Source: JAABQG01 sp963726365
Lineage (GTDB): Bacteria > Pseudomonadota > Gammaproteobacteria > Burkholderiales > Burkholderiaceae_C
Reading direction: 5' to 3'
Length of the DNA: 64,000 bases
NCBI GenBank assembly: GCA_963726365.1
Contig: CAVSCI010000008.1
Coordinates: forward strand, 62,001 to 126,000
The translations under genes and the position numbers were made by a program. Each line of letters opens with the position of its first letter. Positions within the stretch are counted from its first letter, which is position 1. This document shows positions 33,756 to 41,736 of this stretch, piece by piece. Under the pieces are notes generated by a model. That model did no database searches and was not told where the DNA came from. It saw only the letters and a list, made by a program, of their open reading frames with translations.

Positions 33756-34841
33756 ATGGAAACGAGCATGATCCTTCAAGACATCCAACGGGCATTGCTC
33801 GTCGCCCTGCTGGCCGTTCTGGCAGGCTGCGCGAGCCCGCCAGCCTCGCTCGCACCGGGCGCTGCGGCAACACCCGCTGCTGCACCGGCAGCCTTGCCCA
33901 CCTACGCGGACGCCGAACCCCTGGGCGCATCGATGGAAGGCTGGGCCTACCCGTACCCGGTGCAGATGTTCCAGTTTGAACTTGAAGGTCGCCTGGTTCG
34001 CATGGCCTATATGGACGTCAAGCCAGCGCAACCCAACGGACGGACCGTTGTGCTCTTTCACGGCAAGAACTTTGGCGGCGACTACTGGGCCGGCACGATC
34101 CGCGCCCTTTCCGACAAGGGCTACAGGGTGATCGCGCCGGACCAGATCGGTTTTGGCCGATCCTCCAAGCCGGAGATCCGCTACAGCTTCGCCATGCTGT
34201 CGGACAACACGCTGCGGCTGCTCGACCACCTCAAGGTGGCGCGCGTGGCGGTGGTGGCCCACAGCATGGGCGGCATGCTGGGTGTGCACCTGGCGCGCCG
34301 CAATCCCGAGCGCATCAGTGCGCTGGTGCTCGAGAACCCGCTGGGCCTGGAAGACTATGGGCTGAGCATTCCGCCGCAGAAGACCGCCGACCTGCTCAAG
34401 CTCGAGATGGCGCAGACGCCCGCGAGCTACCGCAACTTCGTCAAGGGCTACTTTCCGGTCAACTACAAGCCGGAGTACGAACGCTTCGTCGAGCAGTTCG
34501 CGAGGGTGCAGCTCAGCGGCGAATACCCGCGCTTTGCCCATGTCTCGGCGCTGACCTACCAGATGATCTACGACGGTCCGATCTACAACGAGTTGCCGAA
34601 GCTCACCGTCCCCACCCTGCTGGCGATTGGTCAAAGTGACCGCACTGTTTTCGGTCGTCGCTTTGCACCACCGGAGGTGGTCAAGCCGCTGGGCAACTTC
34701 CCGCAACTGGGCAAGGCCGCGCAGGCAAGGATTCCCGGAGCCAGGCTGGTCGAATACGAAACCGTGGGCCACGCACCGCACCTTGAGGTGCCTGAGCGCT
34801 TTCACGCCGCCGTGCTGGATTTCCTGGCCGACAATCCGTAG
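33756..34841 (+). CDS. Lipoprotein alpha/beta hydrolase
   Basis: A 361-residue serine hydrolase that starts MILQDIQRALLVALLAVLAGC, a lipoprotein signal with lipobox LAGC (Cys21), then a Pro/Ala-rich linker. The catalytic pattern is LFHGKNFGGDYW (oxyanion), VAHSMGGML (nucleophile Ser) and GHAPHLEVPE (His). The fold is that of C-C hydrolases and esterases. As an anchored periplasmic enzyme it might hydrolyse an ester of the operon's substrate before uptake (inference). It is the last gene before the convergent GntR gene, 7 bp away. GTG 33753 is also possible as a start. Confidence 0.85.
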   Translation: METSMILQDIQRALLVALLAVLAGCASPPASLAPGAAATPAAAPAALPTYADAEPLGASMEGWAYPYPVQMFQFELEGRLVRMAYMDVKPAQPNGRTVVLFHGKNFGGDYWAGTIRALSDKGYRVIAPDQIGFGRSSKPEIRYSFAMLSDNTLRLLDHLKVARVAVVAHSMGGMLGVHLARRNPERISALVLENPLGLEDYGLSIPPQKTADLLKLEMAQTPASYRNFVKGYFPVNYKPEYERFVEQFARVQLSGEYPRFAHVSALTYQMIYDGPIYNELPKLTVPTLLAIGQSDRTVFGRRFAPPEVVKPLGNFPQLGKAAQARIPGARLVEYETVGHAPHLEVPERFHAAVLDFLADNP

Positions 34842-34848
34842 CCGCCGC

Positions 34849-35566
34849 TCAGGTGGCGTGACCGAGTTCACGGGCCTGCGACGCCACCACGCTGGAGGTG
34901 CGCGTGTAGTGCTCGGTGAGCAGGCGCACCGCGTCCTGCGTGCGGCCGTGAATGGCGGCCTCGAAAATGCCCACATGTTCGGCGTGCTCGTTGCGCGAGC
35001 TGAAGACCTTGACGGCAGCGAGTTGCCGGAATCGGTAGGCCTCGTCGGCCAGGCTGTCACAGAACGCACGCAACCAGCGCGAGGGGCAGCGCGCCAGCAG
35101 GCTGCGGTGAAATTCGCGGTGCAGGGCTTTCCCATTCCGGATTCGGCACGAAATGGTCGCTCGCCAGGGACCGCGGGGTGCGCGAGAGCCGGTGCACCAA
35201 CAAGGCGAGCTGGTCTTCCCAGGCGGCATCGCGATGCTCGATCGATTCGGCGAGCGCCAGACTCTCCAGCTGCACACGATTGCGCGTGAGGATGGGCAAT
35301 TCCCCCCAGCTAAGGGCCGCCACGCTGAAACCGCGCTGGTCGGTCCGCGAAACGAGCCCCTCGGCCGAGAGCCGGCTCAAGGCCTCGCGCAGCGGGCTGG
35401 CCCCGACGCCATAGCGCTCGCCCATGGCGCTGACGCGCAACTTGCTGCCGGGTTCCAGCACGCCGTGCGTGATGTCCGCCCTCAGTTGCTCATACACCGC
35501 ACTGGCGCGCGTGGCACCCGTGGCGCCATCGCCGGTCGAAGCCGTCAGGGGGGGTTTGCGTGCCAT
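34849..35566 (-). CDS. GntR family regulator, FCD subfamily (one frameshift)
   Basis: The N-terminal winged helix (about residues 15-85) shows AVYEQLRADITHGVLEPGSKLRVSAM and GVGASPLREALSRLSAEGLVSRTDQRGFSV, the GntR signature. The C-terminal FCD-type helical domain follows and carries the His-containing metal or ligand region in LHREFHRSLLARC. One inserted base near 35135 splits the gene: NPEWE joins KALHREFH when it is removed. I chose ATG 35566. The promoter region holds two TTAATCGATTAA-like sites (35585-35616), and the same sites lie before 27018, so it likely autoregulates and controls the convergent catabolic operon, usually as a repressor relieved by a pathway metabolite. Confidence 0.83.
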
Positions 35567-35584
35567 GAAGCCAATTTCGCCTGG

Positions 35585-35616
35585 ATAATCGATTAAATCC
35601 AAGTTTAATCGATGGA
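35585..35616 (-). promoter_or_regulatory. Paired TTAATCGATTAA-like operators before gntR
   Basis: ATAATCGATTAA (35585-35596) and TTAATCGATGGA (35605-35616) have centres 20 bp apart, and together form an inverted repeat ATCGATTAAA-6 nt-TTTAATCGAT. They begin 19 bp upstream of the regulator start codon. The motif matches the sites at 26947-26986, which supports one regulator for both promoters. Confidence 0.65.
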
Positions 35617-35673
35617 CCGGGGGTGCCAAGCCCCCGTCGCGCCTGCGTCGTTGGCTTTCCGGTGATGGAAAAC

Positions 35674-35739
35674 GCTACGCATTAAGTAGCAAACTATCAC
35701 CTTATGACGCTGGGAATGGCCTTATTTTCCTTGAATTCC
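35674..35739 (+). repeat. Dispersed ~65-bp repeat, copy 4
   Basis: The head is GCTAC-gcattaa-GTAGC, a perfect 5-bp stem with a 7-nt loop and compensating bases relative to GCTAT/ATAGC. The core ACGCTGGG sits at 35706-35713 and the tail is GGCCTTATTTTCCTTGAATT. Compensated stem changes argue for a conserved secondary structure. Confidence 0.65.
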
Positions 35740-35794
35740 TAGTCGGGTGAGCCGTCTGACGGATCTGACGGCTTGCACACTCAGCTTGAGCGCC

Positions 35795-36790
35795 TCACAC
35801 CGCCCCGCGCCCCTTCTGGCTTTCGAAATAGACCACCTTGCGGGCGCGCTGCACATCGCCGAGCGGCCGGTGCGCGGCCAGCGCCTGCCATGGGTCGAAC
35901 ACCCCGGCTTCGGCCTCGGCGGCCAGTTCCTGGCCCTTGGCGGACGTGGTGTCCTGGCGCGGCAGGCTGAGCCTTGCGACAGTCGTGTAGGGGCTGGGCC
36001 AGTTGACCGAAGCGTCCTCGATCGGCGTCAGCGCCTCGCTCACGAACGGCTGCAACTGCAGGTCCCACTGCAGGTGATGTTTGGCCAGGCGCGTGCTGAA
36101 ATCCGCGCCCCAGTCGGCATTGGCGCCCTTGGCGGCAGTGCCGTTGGCGCCGGCCGGCACCAGGCGCACACGAACCGCATAGGGCCCGCAAGCCATCGGC
36201 ACCGCGCTGAACAGGGTCTCGGTGGCAAAACCGCCAAAAGGTCTTCCCATCGACTTGATCAGCTTGAGCATCCGCGCAGGGCCACCGATCAGGCCGTAGC
36301 GCTTGAACAGGAACTTGAGCAAGGACCCGCCGCCACCGGCAGCCGCGACGACAAACGCAACGAATTCGTCACTCCCCGGAAATGCAAACGCCTCCTGATT
36401 GATCAGCGTGAAGTCCTGGCTGCGTGCCGGGCCGTTGCCCAGCGCGGATTCCCCCTCAACCCCCAGCACCCGGATCGCGAAGCCTCGGACGTCCGGTGTG
36501 CGATCGGGCGCGCGGTCCAGGCCGCCATTGGAAAGGCGAACATTGACATCGAAGGTGGCGGGCGCGCCGAAAAGGCCCTGCCGGGCGAAATCGGGCAGGT
36601 CGTCCTTCACGATCAAGGTGCCGTACGCCGCGGTGATCTGCTTGCGATGCAATGCCCTGCCCGCACCATACTTCCTGGACTTGCGCGCCTGGATCGCCGC
36701 AAACTTCCGCGCGTAATCGGCAAAGCGTCCGGCTTCGTCTGCGGCAACTTGCTCTTTCCAGTCGGTGCTGGGTGCCAGGTCGGGGGTCAT
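35795..36790 (-). CDS. Short catalase-like family protein (y4iL-like)
   Basis: A 331-residue catalase-superfamily protein, shorter than true catalases (about 480). It shows the ALHRKQITAAYGTLIV segment that corresponds to the distal heme side, then FDVNVRLSNGG and VRGFAIRVLGV, with the SQDFTLIN patch. The region that carries the proximal Tyr in catalases is not clearly preserved, so heme binding and activity are uncertain. Members of this branch are thought to act on lipid peroxides or be inactive. No signal peptide. It starts at ATG after GGAAG and is monocistronic, with a perfect 8-bp inverted repeat 112 bp upstream. Confidence 0.78.
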   Translation of the reverse strand: MTPDLAPSTDWKEQVAADEAGRFADYARKFAAIQARKSRKYGAGRALHRKQITAAYGTLIVKDDLPDFARQGLFGAPATFDVNVRLSNGGLDRAPDRTPDVRGFAIRVLGVEGESALGNGPARSQDFTLINQEAFAFPGSDEFVAFVVAAAGGGGSLLKFLFKRYGLIGGPARMLKLIKSMGRPFGGFATETLFSAVPMACGPYAVRVRLVPAGANGTAAKGANADWGADFSTRLAKHHLQWDLQLQPFVSEALTPIEDASVNWPSPYTTVARLSLPRQDTTSAKGQELAAEAEAGVFDPWQALAAHRPLGDVQRARKVVYFESQKGRGAV

Positions 36791-37159
36791 GGGCGAAGCT
36801 TCCTGTGTGACGGAGCGCAAATACTACAAGGGTTCGGGCCCAACTGCATCGCCGTCGCATTCGCGCCAGATGCTGCCGCAGTACCCCCGCCGTCATTCCA
36901 CCCCTGTCATTCTTGACAGGGATCGACCCGCCCTGAGTTCACTTTGCACCTACAGTCCATTCATCACGCGCAACAAGGCGAATCAGGGATGGCGGGGACG
37001 TGTGATTCGCGCCGGGGCAATGGCTGCTGGCGCGGCGCCGACGGGGCGGTAGCGCTTCCACACAGAGAAGCCACCGCCCCTGGTTGCGGCCCGACCCTCA
37101 AAGGAGCGGCAGGTGCAACCGCCACGCCAGATACCCTTCGCCCATCCTCGAATACGGCA
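36791..37159. other. Intergenic region (369 bp)
   Basis: This holds the promoter region of the catalase-like gene and the end of the glycine-zipper gene. The perfect inverted repeat CCCTGTCA-ttct-TGACAGGG lies at 36902-36921. I see no gene or terminator with a T-run. Confidence 0.5.
36902..36921 (-). promoter_or_regulatory. Perfect 8-bp inverted repeat upstream of the catalase-like gene
   Basis: CCCTGTCA and TGACAGGG form a perfect stem with a 4-nt loop. It lacks a T-run, so it is not a terminator. TTGACA within it could serve as a -35 box on the plus strand, while TGTCA..TGACA also looks like an operator. Confidence 0.35.
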
Positions 37160-37834
37160 TCAGGAGGGCGGCGGCGTGTTTGGCGGCGGGAAATTCGGCG
37201 AGGTGTTGCCCGGTACCGGGTAGCCCGGCGCGGCAGGATTGGGTGCGGGATAGCCTTGCGGTGGGTAGGTCGATGGCGCAAGGTTCGGTGCCGGATAGCC
37301 CTGCGGCGGATAAGGCGGTGGCGTGTTCTGTGGGGGGTAGCGGTAACCTGGCGGTGGCGGGGCTGGCGCCACGGGCAACTGGCGACCGTAGGTGGCCTGT
37401 CCAGGTACCTGATTGCCGCGCTGGTACATGCACTGCATGAAAGCGAAATCGAACCGCTGCTGCAGACTGTAGGAAGCGACCTGCGAATTGCTCCCCGCGG
37501 CGGCGCTGCCAAAGAGAAGTCCTGTGCCAGCGCCCCACGCCGTGACTGCGCCCGGGTTGTACGACCCCTGTCCGAGCAACGCGCCCACGGCGGCACCCAG
37601 TACCGTGCCAATGACGACGTTCGACGCAGCCTGGTTGTTCGCGACTTCGGTGGCGGTCGCGAGCAGAGCCTGCGCTTCTTGCTGGCAGGCAAGGCTGTCA
37701 GCCTGAAACTGCGCGGGCTCCTTTTTCGTGCCCGGCAACACCATCACCGTGGGTGCCGTGGGCGCCACGGCACAACCGCCGAACGCGAGCGCGACACCCA
37801 AAGCCAGGAATGTCGGGAGCCGAGCTGATTTCAT
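37160..37834 (-). CDS. Glycine-zipper lipoprotein with proline-rich tail
   Basis: A 224-residue protein starting MKSARLPTFLALGVALAFGGC, a lipoprotein signal with Cys21. A glycine-zipper stretch follows (NVVIGTVLGAAVGALLG, then GAGTGLLFGSAAAG) that would pack as membrane-inserted helices. The tail (about 150-224) is almost all Pro, Tyr, Gly, Ala and repeats PPQGYPAPN-like units. The zipper-plus-Cys pattern is seen in outer-membrane lipoproteins of the OmpA-associated or DUF-type class; the exact function is unknown. It lies 11 bp after the Gly/Tyr-rich gene on the same strand. Confidence 0.75.
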   Translation of the reverse strand: MKSARLPTFLALGVALAFGGCAVAPTAPTVMVLPGTKKEPAQFQADSLACQQEAQALLATATEVANNQAASNVVIGTVLGAAVGALLGQGSYNPGAVTAWGAGTGLLFGSAAAGSNSQVASYSLQQRFDFAFMQCMYQRGNQVPGQATYGRQLPVAPAPPPPGYRYPPQNTPPPYPPQGYPAPNLAPSTYPPQGYPAPNPAAPGYPVPGNTSPNFPPPNTPPPS

Positions 37835-37845
37835 GGTGGTCGTTT

Positions 37846-38448
37846 TCACTGCGCGAGGCGTGGTGCGGTTGGCAAATCTGACGGTACTTGCGGAATGACG
37901 GCCATCCACGCCCTGTTGCAGCTCTGTACGTAAGGAAAGTACCCCGCCGGATCCGTGCAGTAATACCAGTAACTGCTGGCCGGCGAGGGCGCAACCTGTT
38001 CCTGCTGAATGAATGTGGTCGCCGGTTGCGTGATCACCACTCCTGGCACCGCTCCAATGCAGGGATTGCCATTGGGATATGCATAGTCGTAGCCGTAGGG
38101 GTAACACGACGAATAGGCATAACCGTAGTTGTAGGGATAACCGTAGCGATAGGGATAGCCATAGTTGTAGGGATACCCATAGGCCAGCCCGACGCCAAGG
38201 CCTACGCCGAGCCCCCAGCCCACGCCCCACCCACCCCAGTAGCTACCATACCAGCCAGGATAGCGCGCGGGATAGCCGTAATAGACGCCAGCGGGACGGG
38301 CATAGTAGCCCCCGCCCACCACCGGACGGCTGTACGAGCCCACGCCGCCATAGGGACGCCCGTAGTACCCAACGGCGGGCGCCGCCGAAGCCAGGCTGGC
38401 CACCATGAGCAAGCCCGCTGAAGCCAGGAAAAGAAGGGTCTTTTTCAT
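37846..38448 (-). CDS. Secreted Gly/Tyr-rich protein
   Basis: A 200-residue protein with a signal peptide (MKKTLLFLASAGLLMVASLASA). The middle is a low-complexity stretch rich in Tyr, Gly and Pro with repeats of YGYPYNYGYPYRYGYPYN type and a short glycine run (WGLGVGLGVGLAYG). The end has four Cys and an aromatic YWYYCTDPAGYFPYVQSC segment common to a Burkholderiales secreted-protein family. It ends WMAVIPQVPS. It is presumably envelope-attached; the function is unknown. It shares a transcript with the glycine-zipper lipoprotein 11 bp downstream. Confidence 0.75.
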   Translation of the reverse strand: MKKTLLFLASAGLLMVASLASAAPAVGYYGRPYGGVGSYSRPVVGGGYYARPAGVYYGYPARYPGWYGSYWGGWGVGWGLGVGLGVGLAYGYPYNYGYPYRYGYPYNYGYAYSSCYPYGYDYAYPNGNPCIGAVPGVVITQPATTFIQQEQVAPSPASSYWYYCTDPAGYFPYVQSCNRAWMAVIPQVPSDLPTAPRLAQ

Positions 38449-38561
38449 ATCAAATCTTCCCGAGAGACTGTAGGTAGGAGCGCCTGCCCGGCGGAAGGTT
38501 CAAAGAGGCCCTCCAAGCGTCCGACTGGAACTGAAATCACGCCACTAAACTACAGCCTCTG

Positions 38562-39689
38562 CTACTTTAACGCGCCCTTGCCTGTTCCGGTAGACAGCTC
38601 GCCCTGAACCGACTCCCGGCCCAAGACCGGCGGCCGCACGGATGAGGCAATGCCGCTGGCGCCCTGCCAGGCAACTCCTTGCGCACGCCGCCACCCGGAG
38701 GGACTGCTCGCAAAGCTGGCGCGAAAAAACCGTGTGAAAGAACTCTGCTCGGCATAGCCCAGCAACAAGGCGACATCCAGCACGCTCAGGTCCGGGTCGC
38801 GCAGGTAAATGATCGCCATGTCCTTGCGAACCGAATCCAGCACCCCCTGAAACCCGAGCGCTGCCTCGCCCAGGCGGCGCTGCAGCGAACGCGGCGACAT
38901 CGCCAGCGCCATCGCGGCCTTTTCCAGCGTCGCCTCGCACTTGGGCATCAAGGGAATCAGGGCCTGACGCAGTCGATGCCCGAGATCGGACGGGTTGAAA
39001 GCCCTTTCCATCGCGGCGCGTGCCTGTTCACGCATGGCCAGGTGCAGGGTTTCGTCGGCCTGCAACAGGGGCATGTTCAGCAGAGAACCCGAAAAAACCA
39101 GCGTGTTCTCGCCGGCACCAAAGCGCACCGGACATTCAAAGAACATCTCATAGGGGCGGACGTCGGACGGCGGTTCATGCAGGAAGAGGACTTCCTTCAA
39201 GGGCAGCTCCACGCCCGCCATCCAGCGCCCGAAGTGAGTCCAGCCGGCGATCAGCGACTCCGCCAGGCTGCGGCAATAGGGCAGGTCTTTCGAGACCACA
39301 TGCCAGCCCAGCCGCGCCTCCTGGTCGGTCAGCACGAAGCGCATTTCGCTGTACCCGATGTCAAAGACCAACCGCCGAAAATGCGGCGCCACCTCGATCG
39401 CCTCGCCCAGCGTCCGGCAGGTCATCAGCGCATACCCCAGCACACTGAAAGTACCCGGGCGCACCCGGCGGGCAAACTCCAGCCCGAGATCGTCGCGCCC
39501 GGTCAGCATGACCGCCGCCTGGAACAGTCTGATCACGTCGGCCATCGGCCAGCGGGCCTGCGGGTGAGCGCTCTCGATGTCCGTCAGCCCTGCTGCGCGC
39601 AAGAGCGCCTCACGCCCGACGCCGGCGTTTGCCGCCACCTCGATCAGTCCAGCGACGTAGCCGGCGCCCACACTGCTCTTTGACTCCAC
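38562..39689 (-). CDS. AraC family transcriptional regulator, OruR-like (second)
   Basis: A 375-residue AraC protein. Residues 5-200 form the Arabinose_bd-type sensor (WPMADVIRLFQAAVMLTGRDDLGLEFARR) and about 230-345 the two helix-turn-helix units, with the second helix region DVALLLGYAEQSSFTRFFRASFASSPSGWRR. It diverges from the sodium-bile-acid-type transporter gene at 39837 with a 147-bp gap, so it probably controls the cluster from 39837 on. GAATT-containing repeats in the gap (39727, 39743, 39761) may be sites, but I cannot confirm them. The effector is unknown. Confidence 0.83.
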   Translation of the reverse strand: MESKSSVGAGYVAGLIEVAANAGVGREALLRAAGLTDIESAHPQARWPMADVIRLFQAAVMLTGRDDLGLEFARRVRPGTFSVLGYALMTCRTLGEAIEVAPHFRRLVFDIGYSEMRFVLTDQEARLGWHVVSKDLPYCRSLAESLIAGWTHFGRWMAGVELPLKEVLFLHEPPSDVRPYEMFFECPVRFGAGENTLVFSGSLLNMPLLQADETLHLAMREQARAAMERAFNPSDLGHRLRQALIPLMPKCEATLEKAAMALAMSPRSLQRRLGEAALGFQGVLDSVRKDMAIIYLRDPDLSVLDVALLLGYAEQSSFTRFFRASFASSPSGWRRAQGVAWQGASGIASSVRPPVLGRESVQGELSTGTGKGALK

Positions 39690-39729
39690 GTTTTCAACTC
39701 CAGTCCGTCCGGCGCAAATTTGGCGCGAA

Positions 39730-39760
39730 TTGACAAATTAAATGAATTCTGGGACAAGCG
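39730..39760 (+). promoter_or_regulatory. Candidate promoter between AraC regulator and BASS gene
   Basis: TTGACA at 39730-39735 has the -35 consensus. The -10 element 17 bp on is weak. GAATT occurs three times in this stretch (39727, 39743, 39761). The region is A/T-rich. This is tentative. Confidence 0.3.
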
Positions 39761-39836
39761 TGAATTGATGGCAAGGGCCTACCATCGTGCTTCACCCGAT
39801 CGGAACAGACCGGGACGCCATAACGAGGAGACACAC

Positions 39837-40766
39837 ATGCTGCCGATCGACCAGGTCCAACTTCATTTCAATCCCGCCACGCTGGCCGGACTGAACATCA
39901 TCCTTGGTCTGGTGATGTTCGGCATTGCGCTGGACCTGAAGGTCGGCGATTTCCGCACCGCGTTCAAGTCGCCAAAGGGCCTGCTACTGGCCACGATCGG
40001 CCACCACATCATCTTCCCGGCGATGACCTATGTGCTGATCTGGATCATCAACCCGATCCCGAGCATTGCGCTAGGGATGATCCTGGTTTCGTCCTGCCCG
40101 GCGGGCCACCTGTCGAACTTCCTGACACATCTGTCCAAGGGCAACACGGCGCTGTCGGTCAGCGCCAGTGCCGTGTCCACCGCCCTGGCGATCGTGATGA
40201 CACCGCTGAACTTCAATTTCTGGGGCAACCTGAGCCCGGTCACGCACGACCTGATGCGCACCATCTCGCTGGACCCGCTGGTCATGCTCAAGGACATCGT
40301 GATCCTGCTCGGCCTGCCGCTGGTCATCGGCATGTGGGTGTCGCACCAGTTCCCGGCCTTCGCGGCGCGCGCCCAGAAGCCGATGAAGATTTTTTCGATG
40401 GTCGTGTTCTCGCTGTTCGTGGTCGGCGCGCTGGCGGCCAACTTCCAGCACTTCATGAAGTACATCCAGTTTGTCGTGGTGGTGGTGTTCATCCACAACG
40501 GCCTGGCACTGGTCACGGGCTTTTCGCTCTCCACCCTGCTCGGGCTCAACGAGCGCGACCGCCGCGCCGTGACCTTCGAGATGGGCATCCAGAACTCCGG
40601 CCTGGGCCTGATCCTGATCTTCAACCTGTTCGACGGCCTGGGCGGCATGGCCATCATCACCGCATGGTGGGGCATCTGGCACATCGTCTCGGGGCTCACG
40701 CTGGCCACGTTCTGGAGCAAGCGCGATCCGCGCAAGTACCCCAGGTTCGCCCACAAACACCACTGA
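39837..40766 (+). CDS. Bile acid:sodium symporter (BASS) family transporter
   Basis: A 309-residue membrane protein with about nine to ten helices. BASS features include LGLVMFGIALDLKVGDF near the N-terminus, SSCPAGHLSNFLTHLSKGNTALSVSASAVST in the middle (the substrate-binding loop) and the MGIQNSGLGLILI motif in the C-terminal half. It would import an organic anion with Na+. ATG 39837 follows CGAGGAG at ideal spacing. It lies 16 bp before the epimerase-type gene and is the first gene of a same-strand group reaching 47373. Confidence 0.88.
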   Translation: MLPIDQVQLHFNPATLAGLNIILGLVMFGIALDLKVGDFRTAFKSPKGLLLATIGHHIIFPAMTYVLIWIINPIPSIALGMILVSSCPAGHLSNFLTHLSKGNTALSVSASAVSTALAIVMTPLNFNFWGNLSPVTHDLMRTISLDPLVMLKDIVILLGLPLVIGMWVSHQFPAFAARAQKPMKIFSMVVFSLFVVGALAANFQHFMKYIQFVVVVVFIHNGLALVTGFSLSTLLGLNERDRRAVTFEMGIQNSGLGLILIFNLFDGLGGMAIITAWWGIWHIVSGLTLATFWSKRDPRKYPRFAHKHH

Positions 40767-40782
40767 TCAAGCGAGTTTCGAA

Positions 40783-41736
40783 ATGACCCCCCAAAAAGTC
40801 CTTGTCACGGGCAGCTCCGGCTACCTGGGCAGCCAGACCGTCGCCGCACTGGCCGGCCGCACCGATCTCTCGGTCATCGCCCTCGATGTGCGCGAGCCGG
40901 CCACCCGCCTGCCCGGCGTGATCTACGAGGTGGCCGACATCCGCGCACCCGAAGTGGATGCCATCGTGGGCCGCAACAGGCCCGATGTCATCGTGCACCT
41001 GGCCTCGATCGTGACGCCCGGCAAGAACAGCAATCGCGCCTTCGAATACGACGTGGATGTCAACGGCACGCGCAACCTGCTGCAGGCCTGCGTGAAGCAC
41101 GGCGTGCGGCGCATCATCGTGTCGTCCAGCGGCGCGGCCTATGGCTATTACGCCGACAACCCGGAGTGGCTCACCGAGTCCGACCCGGTGCGCGGCAACG
41201 AAGTCTTCGCCTATTCCTGCCACAAGCGTCTGGTCGAGGAAATGCTGGCGGAGTACCGCAACAGCCACCCCGGGCTGGAGCAGGTCATTTTCCGCATCGG
41301 CACCATCCTCGGCCCGACGGTGCGCAACCAGATCACGGATCTGTTCGAGAAGCCGAAGATCCTCGCCATCGCCGGCTCCGACAGCCCGTTTGTCTTCATC
41401 CACGACCAGGATGTCGTCGGCGCCATTCTGCACGGCATCGATTCAAAAAACGTCGGCATCTTCAACGTCGCCGGCGACGGCAAGCTGACCATCTTCGAAA
41501 TCGCGCAGCGCCTGGGCAAGACCTGCCGCGTGCTGCCGGCCCCCGTGTTGCAGGCGGCGCTGTGGGTGCTGAAGAAGCTGAACCTGACCCAGTACGGGCC
41601 GGAGCAGCTCGACTTCCTGCGCTACCGCCCGGTGCTGCTGAACACCCGGCTCAAGGAAGTGTTCGGTTACACGCCCAAACTGAGCTCGGCGCAGGTGTTC
41701 GACCTGTACCGCAACGCCCGCCAGAGCGCCCGGTAA
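40783..41736 (+). CDS. NAD-dependent epimerase/dehydratase family protein
   Basis: A 317-residue extended short-chain dehydrogenase. The NAD motif is VTGSSGYLGSQT, the active residues are in SSSGAAYGYYAD (Ser) and YSCHKRLVEE (Tyr-x3-Lys). The C-terminal part ends LNTRLKEVFGYTPKLSSAQVFDLY, typical of the NAD(P)-binding epimerase/3-beta-hydroxysteroid-dehydrogenase branch. It catalyses oxidoreduction or epimerisation of an unknown hydroxylated substrate. Its stop abuts the start of the next dehydrogenase gene (TAAATG). Confidence 0.87.
   Translation: MTPQKVLVTGSSGYLGSQTVAALAGRTDLSVIALDVREPATRLPGVIYEVADIRAPEVDAIVGRNRPDVIVHLASIVTPGKNSNRAFEYDVDVNGTRNLLQACVKHGVRRIIVSSSGAAYGYYADNPEWLTESDPVRGNEVFAYSCHKRLVEEMLAEYRNSHPGLEQVIFRIGTILGPTVRNQITDLFEKPKILAIAGSDSPFVFIHDQDVVGAILHGIDSKNVGIFNVAGDGKLTIFEIAQRLGKTCRVLPAPVLQAALWVLKKLNLTQYGPEQLDFLRYRPVLLNTRLKEVFGYTPKLSSAQVFDLYRNARQSAR

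Noticed and set aside
36902..36921. Transcription terminator
   Set aside because: The palindrome lacks a T-run on either strand and is upstream of the gene, not at its end.
36944..37828. Plus-strand open frame across the glycine-zipper gene
   Set aside because: It is Arg-rich and has no motif or ribosome site. The minus-strand reading gives a signal peptide, lipobox and zipper.
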